Part shown: in pieces, positions 22,690 to 32,260 of the stretch
Layout of the letters: the number at the start of each line of letters is the position of its first letter
Position numbering within the stretch: the stretch's first letter is position 1
From: Symbiodinium sp. CCMP2592
Lineage: Eukaryota > Sar > Dinophyceae > Suessiales > Symbiodiniaceae
Assembly (NCBI GenBank): GCA_905221615.1
Contig: CAJNDT010000135.1
Location: 179,001-243,000, forward strand
Direction of reading: 5' to 3'
DNA: 64,000 nt
Made by a program: the position numbers and the translations under genes
The notes under the pieces: generated by a model
Told to the model about the DNA's origin: nothing
What the model saw: the letters and a program-made list of their open reading frames with translations, nothing else
Databases searched by the model: none

Positions 22690-23455
22690 CATCGGAGAGG
22701 TGGCCTGGTGAGGTGCTGGGAGAGGTCATACACGAGTTACGGCGGTCCGGAGCCTTGTGAAAATGGCTGGTTGTAGTTGCAAAGGTTCATCGGGAGCCCC
22801 GAGCCTCCATAGCACGCACTGTACCAACCCAGGGTATAGTATCATGGAAGAAGAAACATAGCGGCAGCTGACAAACATCCCCAAACGGAAGTCGCAACAC
22901 TGGTCTCTGAAAGGAGTCGGGAATTAGGGTTTCGCTCTTCATCTCAAACCACAACAGGCCAGCGTATGTTACTTAGCCGATTCAACAGACTCCAGGGGAA
23001 CGCCAGGGGCTCATGGGTCCTTAGGCCTAGTAGTAGGACTAATGCAGGGATCATGGTGGTCCAGAGCCTCCTCCAGAAAGATTGATTCTAGCTGCAGACA
23101 TTCATCGAGAGCCCCAGGCTTCGGTGACACCCTGTGTATCAACCCAAGGTATACTATCTCAGAAGAAGAAACCCGGCGGCATCTGGCAAACATTCCCAAG
23201 CGGCAGTCACAACACGGGTCTCTCAAAGGATGATTGGGGATTTAAGATCTATCCTATACCACAAACGGGTCCACCTCGCTGAGCTGCTGCGCGATCCGTG
23301 GCGCCGGGATTCCAGCAGCGAAAGGCAGTGCAGTCATTAGGGATTTGGTAAAAACACCGTTCCGAAGTGAAACACCCTACTTCACTAGGAAACCCGCCAG
23401 ATGCCGCAAAGTATTTAACGCGCCAAGCAATCGAGGAGCTCCCGCGTCTCGACGG
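22690..23455. repeat. Segmental duplication, copy 2
   Basis: This is the second copy of the 21406-22182 block. Identity is very high through the middle (the 71-codon minus frame at 23011-23226 is unchanged from 21736-21951) and breaks down after AATCGAGGAGCTC. The hairpin element next to copy 1 is absent at the edge of this copy. Confidence 0.9.
22740..23226 (-). pseudogene. Cys-repeat protein, copy 2
   Basis: This repeats the protein-level units seen at 21281-21951. Here the second unit reads through where copy 1 has TAA: YPGLVQCVLWRLGAPDEPLQ. So the sequence once coded for this repeat, and copy 1 acquired the stop. No start codon, stop or splice sites could be assigned with confidence. Confidence 0.4.
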
Positions 23456-24118
23456 TGGCCAATCCCTGTGGAGACTTGCAGACGGTGCCACCCCTTGTGC
23501 TAGCGGCGCTCCACAGGAACCGTCATCCGCGCCATCGCGGCTGTCATCATGCTGATACCACCAGAGCAGGTCCAAGCCTCCAAGCGGCCACATTCTGTGG
23601 CGAGGCAGCCAAGATGACTGCAGGGCAGAACGTCAAGAGCCAGCTTCTCGTTTGGCCAGCACGACGGACTCGCGGGTTGGACAAGCCGCGCATTTGGAGT
23701 AGTGCTGCCTAGGCGAACACAACGGACTCGCAGGTTGCTTGCACAGGCCGCAGGCACCGTCCCGCCAAGACAAGCCGCGCATTTGGAGTGGTGCTGGCTA
23801 AGCTCGTCTGAAGGGTTGCAAAGTGTGCCATCTCAATGGCGACTTCTCAAGAGGAAGAACGGATCATTCAAGAATCCAAACAGTAGCAGTGGGCAACGAA
23901 GCTAAACCGGGACACCGGGTTGAGCAGAACCCCGAAGACCTTTCGGCCACACAACGGAAATTCTGAACTTGAACCAACCAAGCCCAGCAGTCCGCAGTGG
24001 GAAACTCAGGAAATGAAGAGGTTTCTGTTAGACCGACCTTCCCAGCCTCGACGAATCCAAAGCGACCGGGCAGTGCAGGCAACCTCAGGAGCAGGGTTGC
24101 CCCGCCCAAGCAGCCGCA

Positions 24119-24136
24119 CTTTCGCAAGACAGCGTC
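24119..24136 (+). mobile_element. Hairpin element core, weak arms
   Basis: CTTTCGCAAGACAGCGTC is intact, but flanking arms pair poorly. Probably an old or truncated copy of the family. Confidence 0.7.
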
Positions 24137-24196
24137 ATTCTGCCACGAGCAGAAGAAACAACAAACAAGCGATTTTCTTCTCGTGGCGGCGTCGTT

Positions 24197-24244
24197 GTTG
24201 CTTGCTTGCTCTTTCGCAAGACAGCGTCGAAGCAAGCAAGCAAC
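24197..24244 (+). mobile_element. Hairpin element, 14-bp perfect arms
   Basis: Core at 24211-24230 between GTTGCTTGCTTGCT (24197-24210) and AGCAAGCAAGCAAC (24231-24244). It lies 43 bp past the stop codon of the RCC1-like gene. The arms are nearly the same as at 21334-21400. Confidence 0.9.
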
Positions 24245-24286
24245 GGTGGAAGCTAGCCAGAGCAAAGAATTCACAGCCCGCACGGC

Positions 24287-25594
24287 TCACCGTGGAGTCA
24301 AGGGCCGCGCCACCCAGTCGCCCCAGCTCACGACTTGGTCGTTGTCAAGAACGGCAGCAAAACCAAGAGCGGAGGCTGCGATACCCCGCACATTCTTGAG
24401 CTGATCTCGCACGGCACTGCTGTCGCCACCGCGCTCTGGGAAGCCCCATGATACAACCGTGCCGTCGGCCTTAATGGCAGCGAAAGCATTGAAGTTGCTT
24501 GCGATCTGCTCCACATCTGTCAACTGATGTTGCACTTTGCTGCTGTTGCCACCATGAAGGCCACAGCCCCAGGTTACGACGGAGCCATCGCGTAGAAGCG
24601 CTGCAAAGGCTCCGCGGTTACTTTGGATTTCTCTAACGTCCTTCAGCCGTTTCTGCACTTCACTGCTGTCCGCACCAGAATATCGAGCCCCACCCCATGT
24701 AACCACGGAACCATCTGTGCGGATCGCTGCAAACGCATGCGTCGTCGATTGGATGGCCGATACATTGCACAACTGTTCCTGCACCGCGCTAGAGTCGCCT
24801 CCGCTGAAGTCTTCACCCCATGTAAAAACGGATCCGTCGGTCAGAATGGCTGCAAAAGCCCTCGATGAGGATTGGATGGCGGTGACGTTTTGCACAGGCA
24901 CAGAACTGCATTTGCCCCAAGTAACGACAGATCCATCGTCGAGCAGCGCCGCAAAGGCTTCTAGTGACGCTTGAATCTGCCGCACGCCTTTGAGTTGCTT
25001 CTGCACTCCACTGGAGTCGCCTCCGTGTACACATCTTCCCCACGTCACGACAGAGCCATCTGTGCATGTTGCCGCAAAAGCATCGCCGGTGGTCTGGATG
25101 GCCTGCACGTTCATTAAAAACTCCTGCACTCTCAGGCTGTCCCCACCGCCAGTTCGGGAGCCCCAGGTAACAACAGAACCATCGGCCTTGATAGCAGCAA
25201 AAGAAGATCGACCCGCTTGAATCTGCCGCACGTTCTTCAGCTGATTTTGCATAGCGGGCTCGATGCCGCCTCCGTAGTCTTGCGCGCCCCATGTAACAAC
25301 GGATCCATCATCAAGAATCGCCGCAAAGGCGGCCCCTTCCTGAGACGATGCAACGGCCTGCACGTTTTTCAAACGGTCCTGAACAGATTTGCTGTCACCA
25401 CCAGTCATAGCATTCCCATAGGACGCGACCGAACCATCGCGGCGGAGCAACGCACAAGAGAACGCGCTCGAGCTCAAAGCCGCTTCGAGGAAGAGGTAGA
25501 GATTGCCCGAATCAAGGCGACCCCTACCTCTTGCTCGCGCCTCCTCCAATGAAACCTGTTCTCCACTCAGGAGATGTACAGTGACACGTTTCAT
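24287..25594 (-). CDS. RCC1/HERC-like repeat protein
   Basis: An uninterrupted 435-residue frame. Residues 1-30 (MKRVTVHLLSGEQVSLEEAR...) resemble a shortened ubiquitin-like or beta-grasp lead. From about residue 45, ten units of 35-40 residues follow, each with a core of the type FAAI-x-x-DGSVVTWG; the units vary in spacing (the fifth lacks most of its linker: VTWGKCSSVPVQN). Between cores lies a helical segment such as SAVQEQLCNVSAIQS. The last unit, VLDNDQVVSWG, is degenerate, and the protein ends soon after at RPLTPR. Such proteins are abundant in dinoflagellates and are usually labelled HERC or RCC1-like; no HECT domain is present here, so ligase activity is not implied. The gene is intronless and lies between hairpin elements at 24197-24244 and 25794-25842. 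Confidence 0.85.
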   Translation of the reverse strand: MKRVTVHLLSGEQVSLEEARARGRGRLDSGNLYLFLEAALSSSAFSCALLRRDGSVASYGNAMTGGDSKSVQDRLKNVQAVASSQEGAAFAAILDDGSVVTWGAQDYGGGIEPAMQNQLKNVRQIQAGRSSFAAIKADGSVVTWGSRTGGGDSLRVQEFLMNVQAIQTTGDAFAATCTDGSVVTWGRCVHGGDSSGVQKQLKGVRQIQASLEAFAALLDDGSVVTWGKCSSVPVQNVTAIQSSSRAFAAILTDGSVFTWGEDFSGGDSSAVQEQLCNVSAIQSTTHAFAAIRTDGSVVTWGGARYSGADSSEVQKRLKDVREIQSNRGAFAALLRDGSVVTWGCGLHGGNSSKVQHQLTDVEQIASNFNAFAAIKADGTVVSWGFPERGGDSSAVRDQLKNVRGIAASALGFAAVLDNDQVVSWGDWVARPLTPR

Positions 25595-25793
25595 GCCGGT
25601 CGCGAGCTACAGCAAGCTATCAGATGGATGCTTAGAACAAGCATAACATTGAGTCAGTATGTAGACAAAAGCCATAGTTGGAAGCAAACCAAGTTCCATA
25701 ATCCTGGCAAGATGGCATCCAACCATTTAAGCAGGCATGACATCGTTCTCAGGAAACACTAACATCATAGAAACCATGCCATGTTCATTCTGT

Positions 25794-25842
25794 TGTGCTC
25801 AGCCGAACTTTCGCAAGACAGCGTCGATTCGGCTTCAGCACA
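25794..25842 (+). mobile_element. Hairpin element with GCCGAA/TTCGGC arms
   Basis: Core at 25808-25827. Arms TGTGCTCAGCCGAA and TTCGGCTTCAGCACA pair with one bulge. It lies upstream of the RCC1-like gene and at the 3' end of the frameshifted copy at 25870-26075. Confidence 0.9.
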
Positions 25843-25869
25843 GGGTGAGCAACTTCGCCCACTCGCAAA

Positions 25870-26075
25870 GAGCAAGCTTGAGAAAAAGCCAAATGCTGCA
25901 ACAAGTCTTTCATCTGCCGATCGGAGTTTGTCACCCATTCAATCGCGGGCGTTCTTTCTTGGAGAGCGGCAGTGCACATCGAAGTTAGGAGGCCGGCGTA
26001 GCACTGCGTGCACCGCACACAGCCAGCGTTCGCCGCGCACAGAAACTTGTACTCCAGACGATTGCTTGCCACGAC
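25870..26075 (-). pseudogene. Frameshifted copy of the 32.3-kb gene's C-terminus
   Basis: The minus strand reads EYKFLCAANAGCVRCTQCYA, matching EYKFLYAASAGCVQCMQYYA in the gene at 32261-33259. After that a one-base deletion (CCTCCTAAC here against CCTCCCTAAC there) shifts the frame, and a further indel follows about 45 bp on. Nucleotide similarity continues through the region corresponding to the other gene's stop and into the hairpin element. It is therefore a degraded paralogue. The upstream portion of the gene is not recognisable beyond about 26130. Confidence 0.6.
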
Positions 26076-26213
26076 GGACCTGGGCAGCCAAACCAATGCC
26101 CAGACAAGTGAAGCATCCAAATCCGGCAGCCTAGGGAAACCGCATGCAATCTGCTTTCCAATGCAATTCCACTGCGGGTTAAGGTTCTTAGGGACCTATG
26201 CGGTGACGATCGT

Positions 26214-26325
26214 TTTGCTCGATCGTTCGCAAGACGGCGTCCGAGCAAGCAAAGAAACGAGACAGAAACGGTCGACATCTCATTCGTCCAAGCGCGCTCA
26301 TTCGCAAGACGGCGTCCGAGCAAGC
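26214..26325 (+). mobile_element. Two variant hairpin elements
   Basis: Variant core TTCGCAAGACGGCGTC occurs at about 26226-26241 and 26301-26316. In the first, TTGCTCG and CGAGCAA form the arms. Both are followed by GAGCAAGCAA and GAAACGAGACAG, so they look like a local tandem duplication. The A-to-G change in the core (ACAGCG to ACGGCG) is shared. Confidence 0.75.
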
Positions 26326-26489
26326 AAGGAAACGAGACAGCAACGGTCGACATCTTCATTTGCTCAGCATCCGCGTGTACCACCATCGGCTGATTAAACG
26401 ACGCAAGAACTTGCGCTCAGCTGCATCCTTGAAGTCCGCGGCCCGAGCACGAAGCACGATGTCGCGAACAGGCGCGTTTGTAAGCAGTC

Positions 26490-27035
26490 TCGATCCGTGT
26501 GGGTAAGGTGGCACTCTGCCTCTGTCGCTCCAAGTCGCAAGGCTCACTAACGTGACAAGCATGGATGGCCTCCCCTTCAAGGCTGTAAGCAGATTGCGAA
26601 CAACACCCACTGGACCACCCCACCCGGCACTTTAGCCCATGTGCCCGGGTGTCATATGCCACTGCCCTGGCACGTTGGCCCCAAGGCGGTCCAGGTACCA
26701 TCGACTCAACACCTGACACCCGGCCAACGGTGTCCACGAACCGAGATGGGCAGTCGATCCGTGTGGGTAAGGTGGCACTCTGCCTCTGTCGCTCCAAGTC
26801 GCAAGGCTCACTAACTAACGTGACAAGCATGGATGGCCTCCCCTCCTGGTTGGGAGCTGAAAGCAAGCCACAACCATTGGACCACCCACCCGGCACTTTA
26901 GCCCATGTGCCCGGGTGTCATATGCCACTGCCCTGGCACGTTGGCCCCAAGGCGGTCCAGGTACCATCGACTCAACGCCTCACACCCGGCCAACGGTGCC
27001 CGCGAACCGAGAAGGGCAGTCGATCCGCGTGGGTA
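26490..27035. repeat. About 265-bp tandem duplication
   Basis: The block starting CATATGCCACTGCCCTGGCA occurs at about 26653 and 26919. A shorter part (TCGATCCGTGTGGGTAAGGT) also occurs at about 26492, giving two full units and a partial third. Confidence 0.85.
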
Positions 27036-27056
27036 AGGGCAAGGTCTCAAGGCAAG

Positions 27057-27689
27057 TCAACATGTCACTACGGCCTCCCTTCTTTGTTCAATCACAACCA
27101 AAATTGTAAGCAGTCTGGTATAGCTGCTTCCCTGCCTCTCGCTGAGACACGCAGCCATCCTCGCCGAAAGACCTTTGCGCAACTGCACCTTGTCCAAGTG
27201 CGCTGCGTGCACACACATGAAAATCGAAGAGGTCCGATCGAAGACATCGAGGTAAAACTCCGGCATTCGCAACCGCCAAGTGCGCCGGAGGGTCGCGGCG
27301 ACCGCAGAAGCCCAGCTCCGGGACACGGCGGTCATCGCCTGTCGTTGTCGCACTCCCACCTGCTCCAGCCTGATCATGACCACGTCCCCTCTGACCCTGG
27401 TAGTCACACTCGGAATGAACAGCCGCCACTGTTCCGCGCGGTCGAGAACCGTTTGCTGGCAGACGCCATCTCGACGACAATGAAAGTAGCCCTCGACATC
27501 GTGATGGCAGGTCACGACGTCGTGTCCGTTCCTCCAATGAACCTGCACACTCACGTGAACCCACATTGCATCGCACAGCAGCCTTTCCAGCAACGGCGCC
27601 GGCAAGCAAGAAGCCTTCGCCATCGCTGGTACTGCCGCCATATCAGCAGCTTTTCTTGCACCAGACGAGACATCGTCACGTGTTTCCAT
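27057..27689 (-). CDS. Candidate protein, unrecognised
   Basis: From the ATG at 27689 the frame runs 211 codons: METRDDVSSGARKAADMAAV, a middle with WRNGHDVVTCHHDVEGYFHC, then EFYLDVFDRTSSIFMCVHAA. The His/Cys-rich middle is suggestive of metal binding, but no known pattern is complete. The frame is open further upstream, but that part is made of two hairpin elements (translated as RRCLAKAR-type text), so I start at this ATG. The C-terminal third may be intronic. Confidence 0.35.
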   Translation of the reverse strand: METRDDVSSGARKAADMAAVPAMAKASCLPAPLLERLLCDAMWVHVSVQVHWRNGHDVVTCHHDVEGYFHCRRDGVCQQTVLDRAEQWRLFIPSVTTRVRGDVVMIRLEQVGVRQRQAMTAVSRSWASAVAATLRRTWRLRMPEFYLDVFDRTSSIFMCVHAAHLDKVQLRKGLSARMAACLSERQGSSYTRLLTILVVIEQRREAVVTC

Positions 27690-27719
27690 GGCTAACGCCG
27701 GTGAACTTCTAGGGAGGCA

Positions 27720-27804
27720 CCGAGCTTTCGCAAGACAGCGTCGACTCGGCAATGAATGAACTTCTAGGGAGGTACCGAGCTTTCGCAAGACAGCGTCGAC
27801 TCGG
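27720..27804 (+). mobile_element. Two tandem hairpin elements with CCGAG/CTCGG arms
   Basis: Cores at 27725-27744 and 27780-27799, each between CCGAG and CTCGG. The surrounding AACTTCTAGGGAGG... block is duplicated head to tail (55-bp spacing), differing at one base of the arm flank (GGCACCGAG against GGTACCGAG). Confidence 0.9.
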
Positions 27805-29068
27805 CAATCAAAAGGGTATGAACAGCAATGGAGCCAAAGCTTCGTCGCAGAGCGTGACGGGTTTTCGCTCTTGATGTAACTAAATACGCGGAGACCTCTT
27901 TTCCCGGGCACCTGGCGCCATGGCAATGACGCGACTCGGCAAACGCCTGGGCAGCCAGACCAATGCCCAAACCACCGAAGAATCCAAATCCGAACATGAA
28001 GGCCCGACTCACGAATCGAGGGTCGGGTTATTGTGTGGAAGCTTGACAGGCTTACCACCTACAAGAGAGCATGATGTTGGTTTATTTCATGGGGTGCAAC
28101 CTACCCCGATACCGAGGGTCCGGGTGGGACTTATGTTCTGCTCGTCGACTATATGGTCTATGAACATACATACAGACCGAGCAGGCGAACACCGATCATC
28201 ATGGTTCCGACACTTCGAGGGCAAGGGCAACTCGCATTCATCGGAGGGCTTTCGCATTAGCTCAAAGTACGAAAGGTATAGACCAGAGCATGATGCGGGG
28301 TTTTATTCACTGGGGTGCAACTTACCGCGACACCGAGGGTTTGGCTAGGACCTACATTCTCCTCGTCGGACAACGATCATCATGGCTTCGTTGCTTGGAG
28401 GGCGAGGACAACTTACATTCATGGGAAGGCTTTGGAATCAGGTCACAGTACGGAGCCAGCAGTAGCTGCAAATCCTGGCTTGGGGCCTCCAGAGGCGTCA
28501 TGGTGACGAGAGTCGAGAAGGGACTCAGATGGAAGAACGAGCACGCAGGCAAACGGCAGCCTAGGGAAACCACGTGTGAATTGTTTTCACATGCGATTCC
28601 ACTGCGGGTTAAGGTTCTTAGGGACCTAAACCCAACTGCGATGAGGGTGCGGCAGCATCTGTGCACCTCGGCCAGCGCTAGGGCGAACACTGGCCGCACG
28701 AGGACGAGCGCCCAAAACGCGTTTGCGAAACACCTCTATAATTAAGACGCAGCACTAGTAGGGAGCAGTGATTCCAGCAGCAATGTAATGAAGCAACAAG
28801 AGGAAGAACGAGTCTTGAGCTTCAGGTCGACGCGCTCATGGTCTTTCTCCGTGAGTAGGAGGAGAGGCGTGGAAGGATTGGCCCGTGGGTACGTGGGCAA
28901 CGACTAGACTGGTTGGAGCGACACCTGGCACTCCGGTCGATGCGTCTTGCGCCTCGGCGGAGGTCGCTGCGTCTTCCCAGTCAAGATCGGCATCGTGGTA
29001 GAAGAAGTCGCGAAGATGCCACTTCAGATTCAACGTCCTTTCGTCATGGCCAGATCTCCGCGATATTC

Positions 29069-29461
29069 TCAACCATGATCGTCACTTGACGTCCACATCT
29101 TCCATATCTTGTCGGCCATAATGTTGCGCATGCCCCGCTTAATGGCCTTCTCTCTGTCTGAGTTGTCGGATCACAAGACCAGCCAAACCTGTTCCGGCAC
29201 TCCGTCTCCGAGCAAGCCGACTCCGCGCTCCATCGCTTTGTCTGGTAGGGTAAATGAGTCTGAACACCCGTCCGAATTAAAGGCCTCATTTAGGTAAGTT
29301 ATAGTCCGATCAGTCTTACCAGCCACTATAAGCTGCTTCGATTCTTGCAAAGCCTTGCTTGCTGCGTCTGCAGGGATTCTCTGCACGGGCCCAATAGATT
29401 CGCTTATAGACATAGAAGACCGCCAAAATGATCGAATCCAGAACAGAAGTATCCCAAACAC
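29069..29461 (-). pseudogene. Small protein with in-frame TGA
   Basis: The frame from ATG at 29461 reads MFGILLFWIRSFWRSSMSIS (a hydrophobic lead), then ADAASKALQESKQLIVAGKT, and so on to EQVWLVL, where TGA (29171-29173) interrupts. The same frame then continues with good composition (SDNSDREKAIKRGMRNIMAD, KIWKMWTSS) to a second stop at 29069. Either this is a pseudogene or an intron removes the stop. Another frame across 29316-29597 (RLINIAFRLLVAAILQGHGQ) is also hydrophobic, and I cannot exclude that it is the real one for the 5' part. The unit-2 copy at 31379-31618 keeps the first part and then diverges (PDKANGK). Confidence 0.35.
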
Positions 29462-29593
29462 ATCCCCAGAAGTCCCTGCTCCTTAGGGTCTGGCCGTGTC
29501 CTTGCAGGATGGCTGCTACAAGCAGGCGAAAGGCGATGTTGATGAGGCGCACACGTCCGAGCGAATAACATACCTTGTCACGTCCACTCGGCT

Positions 29594-29595
<2 letters not shown>

Positions 29596-29675
<80 letters not shown>
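29596..29675. repeat. (AG)n microsatellite, about 38 units
   Basis: Pure AG run. The homologous run in the second duplication unit (31754-31881) is about 64 units. Confidence 0.95.
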
Positions 29676-29677
<2 letters not shown>

Positions 29678-29740
29678 CTAAATCGCGTCATTTTTCTTCC
29701 CGGTGCTTTCCATGTCGCACGAGGTGCGGAAATGTCACGG

Positions 29741-30018
29741 CACCCATGCAACCGAACTTTCGCAAGACAGCGTCGATTCGGCTGCACGCGGTGAGCAACT
29801 TCCCGTACTTCCCCGGGGCTTTGTGTGTAGCACGAGGCGCGTAATTAAATGTCACGGCACCCATGCAACCGAACTTTCGCAAGACAGCGTCGATTCGGCT
29901 GCACGCGGTGAGCGTTGAACTTCTAGGGAGGCACCGAGCTTTCGCAAGACAGCGTCGACTCGGTAATGAATGAAGTTCTAGGGAGGCACCGAGCTTTCGC
30001 AAGACAGCGTCGACTCGG
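29741..30018 (+). mobile_element. Four hairpin elements in two arm types
   Basis: Cores at 29757-29776 and 29874-29893 carry CCGAA/TTCGG arms inside a longer imperfect stem (CACCCATGCAACCGAA against TTCGGCTGCACGCGGTG). Cores at 29939-29958 and 29994-30013 carry CCGAG/CTCGG arms as at 27720-27804. The junction at about 29912 (GCGGTGAGCGTTGAACTTC) marks the joint between duplication units. Confidence 0.9.
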
Positions 30019-31378
30019 CAATCAAAAGGGTATGAACAGCAATGCAGCCAAAGCTTCGTCGCAGAGCGGCACGGGTTTTCGCTATTGATGTAACCAAGTA
30101 CACAGAGACCCCTTTTCCCGGGCACCTGGCGCCATGGCAATGACGCGACTCGGCAAAGGCCTGGGCAGCCAGACCAATGCCCAAACCACCGAAGAATCCA
30201 AATCCGAACATGAAGGCCCGACTCACGAATCGAGGGTCGGGTTAGTGTGTGGAAGCTTGACAGGCTTACCATCTACAAAAGAGCATGATGTTGGGTGTAT
30301 TTGATGGGGTGCAACCTACCCGGGACCTATGTTCTGCTCGTCGACTATATGGTCTATGAACATACATACAGACCGAGCAGGCGAACACCGATCATCATGG
30401 TTCCGACACTTCGAGGGCAAGGGCAACTCGCATTCATCGGAGGGCTTTCGCATTAGCTCAAAGTACGGAAGGTATAGACCAGAGCATGATGCGGGGTTTA
30501 TTCACTGGGGTGCAACTTACCGCGACACCGAGGGTTTGGCTAGGACCTACATTCTCCTCGTCGGACAACGATCATCATGGCTTCGTTGCTTGGAGGGCGA
30601 GGACAACTTACATTCATGGGAAGGCTTTGGAATCAGGTCAAAGTACGGAGCCAGCAGTAGCTGCAAATCCTGGCTTGGAACCTCCAGAGGCGTCATGGTC
30701 ACGAGAGTCGAGAAGGGACTCAGATGGAAGAACGAGCACGCAGGCAAACGGCAGCCTAGGGAAACCACGTGTGAATTGTTTTCACATGCGATTCCACTGC
30801 GGGTTAAGGTTCTTAGGGACCTAAACCCAACTGCGATGAGGGTGCGGCAGCATCTGTGCACCTGGGCCGCACGAGGACCAGCGCCAAAAACGTGTTTGCG
30901 CAAACCCTCTACAATTAAGACGCAGCACTAGTAGGGAGCAGTGATTCCAGCAGCAATGCAATGAAGCAACAAAGGGAGGAAGAGGAAGAACAGGCCTTGA
31001 GCTTCAGGTCGAAAGGATTGGCCCGTGGGGCGCCGGTCGTTGCGTCTTGCGCCTCGATTGGCCCGCGTGGTGCGCCGGTCGTTGCGTCTCGTGCGCCTCG
31101 GCGGATGTCGCGTCGTACCAGTCAAGATCGGCATCGTCGTAGAAGAAGCGCCGTGGAAGAAATGCTGAAGACGGCCCTTCAAGGTCAAGTCAACGTCCCA
31201 TGGCCAGATCTCCACATCTTCGCTGACATCAGGTCGCGCATGCTCCGCCGCATGGCCTTTGCAAGCTGACTCGAAGTCGTGGATAGGATAGGTCTTGTCT
31301 TGGGTCTTCGAAGTAGTCACGACTGCACTGGGTCGGGGGCCTTTTAACCAAGTCTAGTCACTCATAGTTGCGGAGGTT

Positions 31379-31618
31379 TTACTTCCCATTCGCTTTGTCT
31401 GGTAGGGTAAATGAGTCTGAACACCCGTCCGAATTAAAGGCCTCATTTAGGTAACTTATAGTCCGGTCAGTCTTACCAGCCACTATAAGCTGCGTTGATT
31501 CTTGCAAAGCCTTGCTTGCTGCGTCTGCAGGGATTCTCTGCACGGGCCCAATAGATTCGCTTATAGACATAGAAGACCGCCAAAATGATCGAATCCAGAA
31601 CAGAAGTATCCCAAACAC
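31379..31618 (-). pseudogene. Second copy of the small protein, 3' truncated
   Basis: Matches 29215-29461 with few changes (ALQESTQLIVAG here, ALQESKQLIVAG there), then ends early at PDKANGK because the duplication unit joins different sequence. Confidence 0.35.
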
Positions 31619-31750
31619 ATCCCCAGAAGTCCCTGCTCCTTAGGGTCTGGCCGTGTCCTTGCAGGATGGCTGCTACAAGCAGGCGAAAGGCGATGTTGAT
31701 GAGGCGCACACGTCCGAGCGAATAACATACCTTGTCACGTCCACTCGGCT

Positions 31751-31884
<134 letters not shown>

Positions 31885-31947
31885 CTAAATCGCGTCATTT
31901 TTCTTCCCGGTGCTTTCCATGTCGCACGAGGTGCGGAAATGTCACGG

Positions 31948-32230
31948 CACCCATGCAACCGAACTTTCGCAAGACAGCGTCGATTCGGCTGCACGCGGTG
32001 AGCAACTTCCCGTACTTCCCCGGGGCTTTGTGTGTAGCACGAGGCGCGTAATTAAATGTCACGGCACCCATGCAACCGAACTTTCGCAAGACAGCGTCGA
32101 TTCGGCTGCACGCGGTGAGCAACTTCCCGTGCTTCCCCGGGGCTTTGTGTGTAGCACGACGCGCGTAAATGTCACGGCACCCATGCAACCGAACTTTCGC
32201 AAGACAGCGTCGATTCGGCTGCACGCGGCG
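31948..32230 (+). mobile_element. Three tandem hairpin elements
   Basis: Cores at 31964-31983, 32081-32100 and 32194-32213, all with CCGAA/TTCGG arms in the longer imperfect stem. The unit of about 117 bp, including AACTTCCCGTACTTCCCCGG, is tandemly repeated. The third copy lies about 30 bp past the stop codon of the gene at 32261-33259. Confidence 0.9.
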
Positions 32231-32260
32231 AGCAACGTCGCCTACTTCTAAGAGCAAGCT

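Larger units (their letters stand above)
27705..29912. repeat. 2.2-kb tandem duplication, unit 1
   Basis: Matches 29913-32060 in order. Offsets drift from about 2,213 bp at the left through 2,173 to 2,157 at the right because of indels. The part at about 28,770-29,230 is divergent or replaced in unit 2. It contains two hairpin elements at its left edge, an (AG)n run and two more hairpins near its right edge. Confidence 0.9.

Noticed and set aside
25595..25720. Spliced-leader relic upstream of the RCC1-like gene
   Set aside because: CCAACTATGGCTTTTGTC on the minus strand shares only a few bases with the known dinoflagellate spliced leader (CCATTTTGGCTCAAG). Not convincing.
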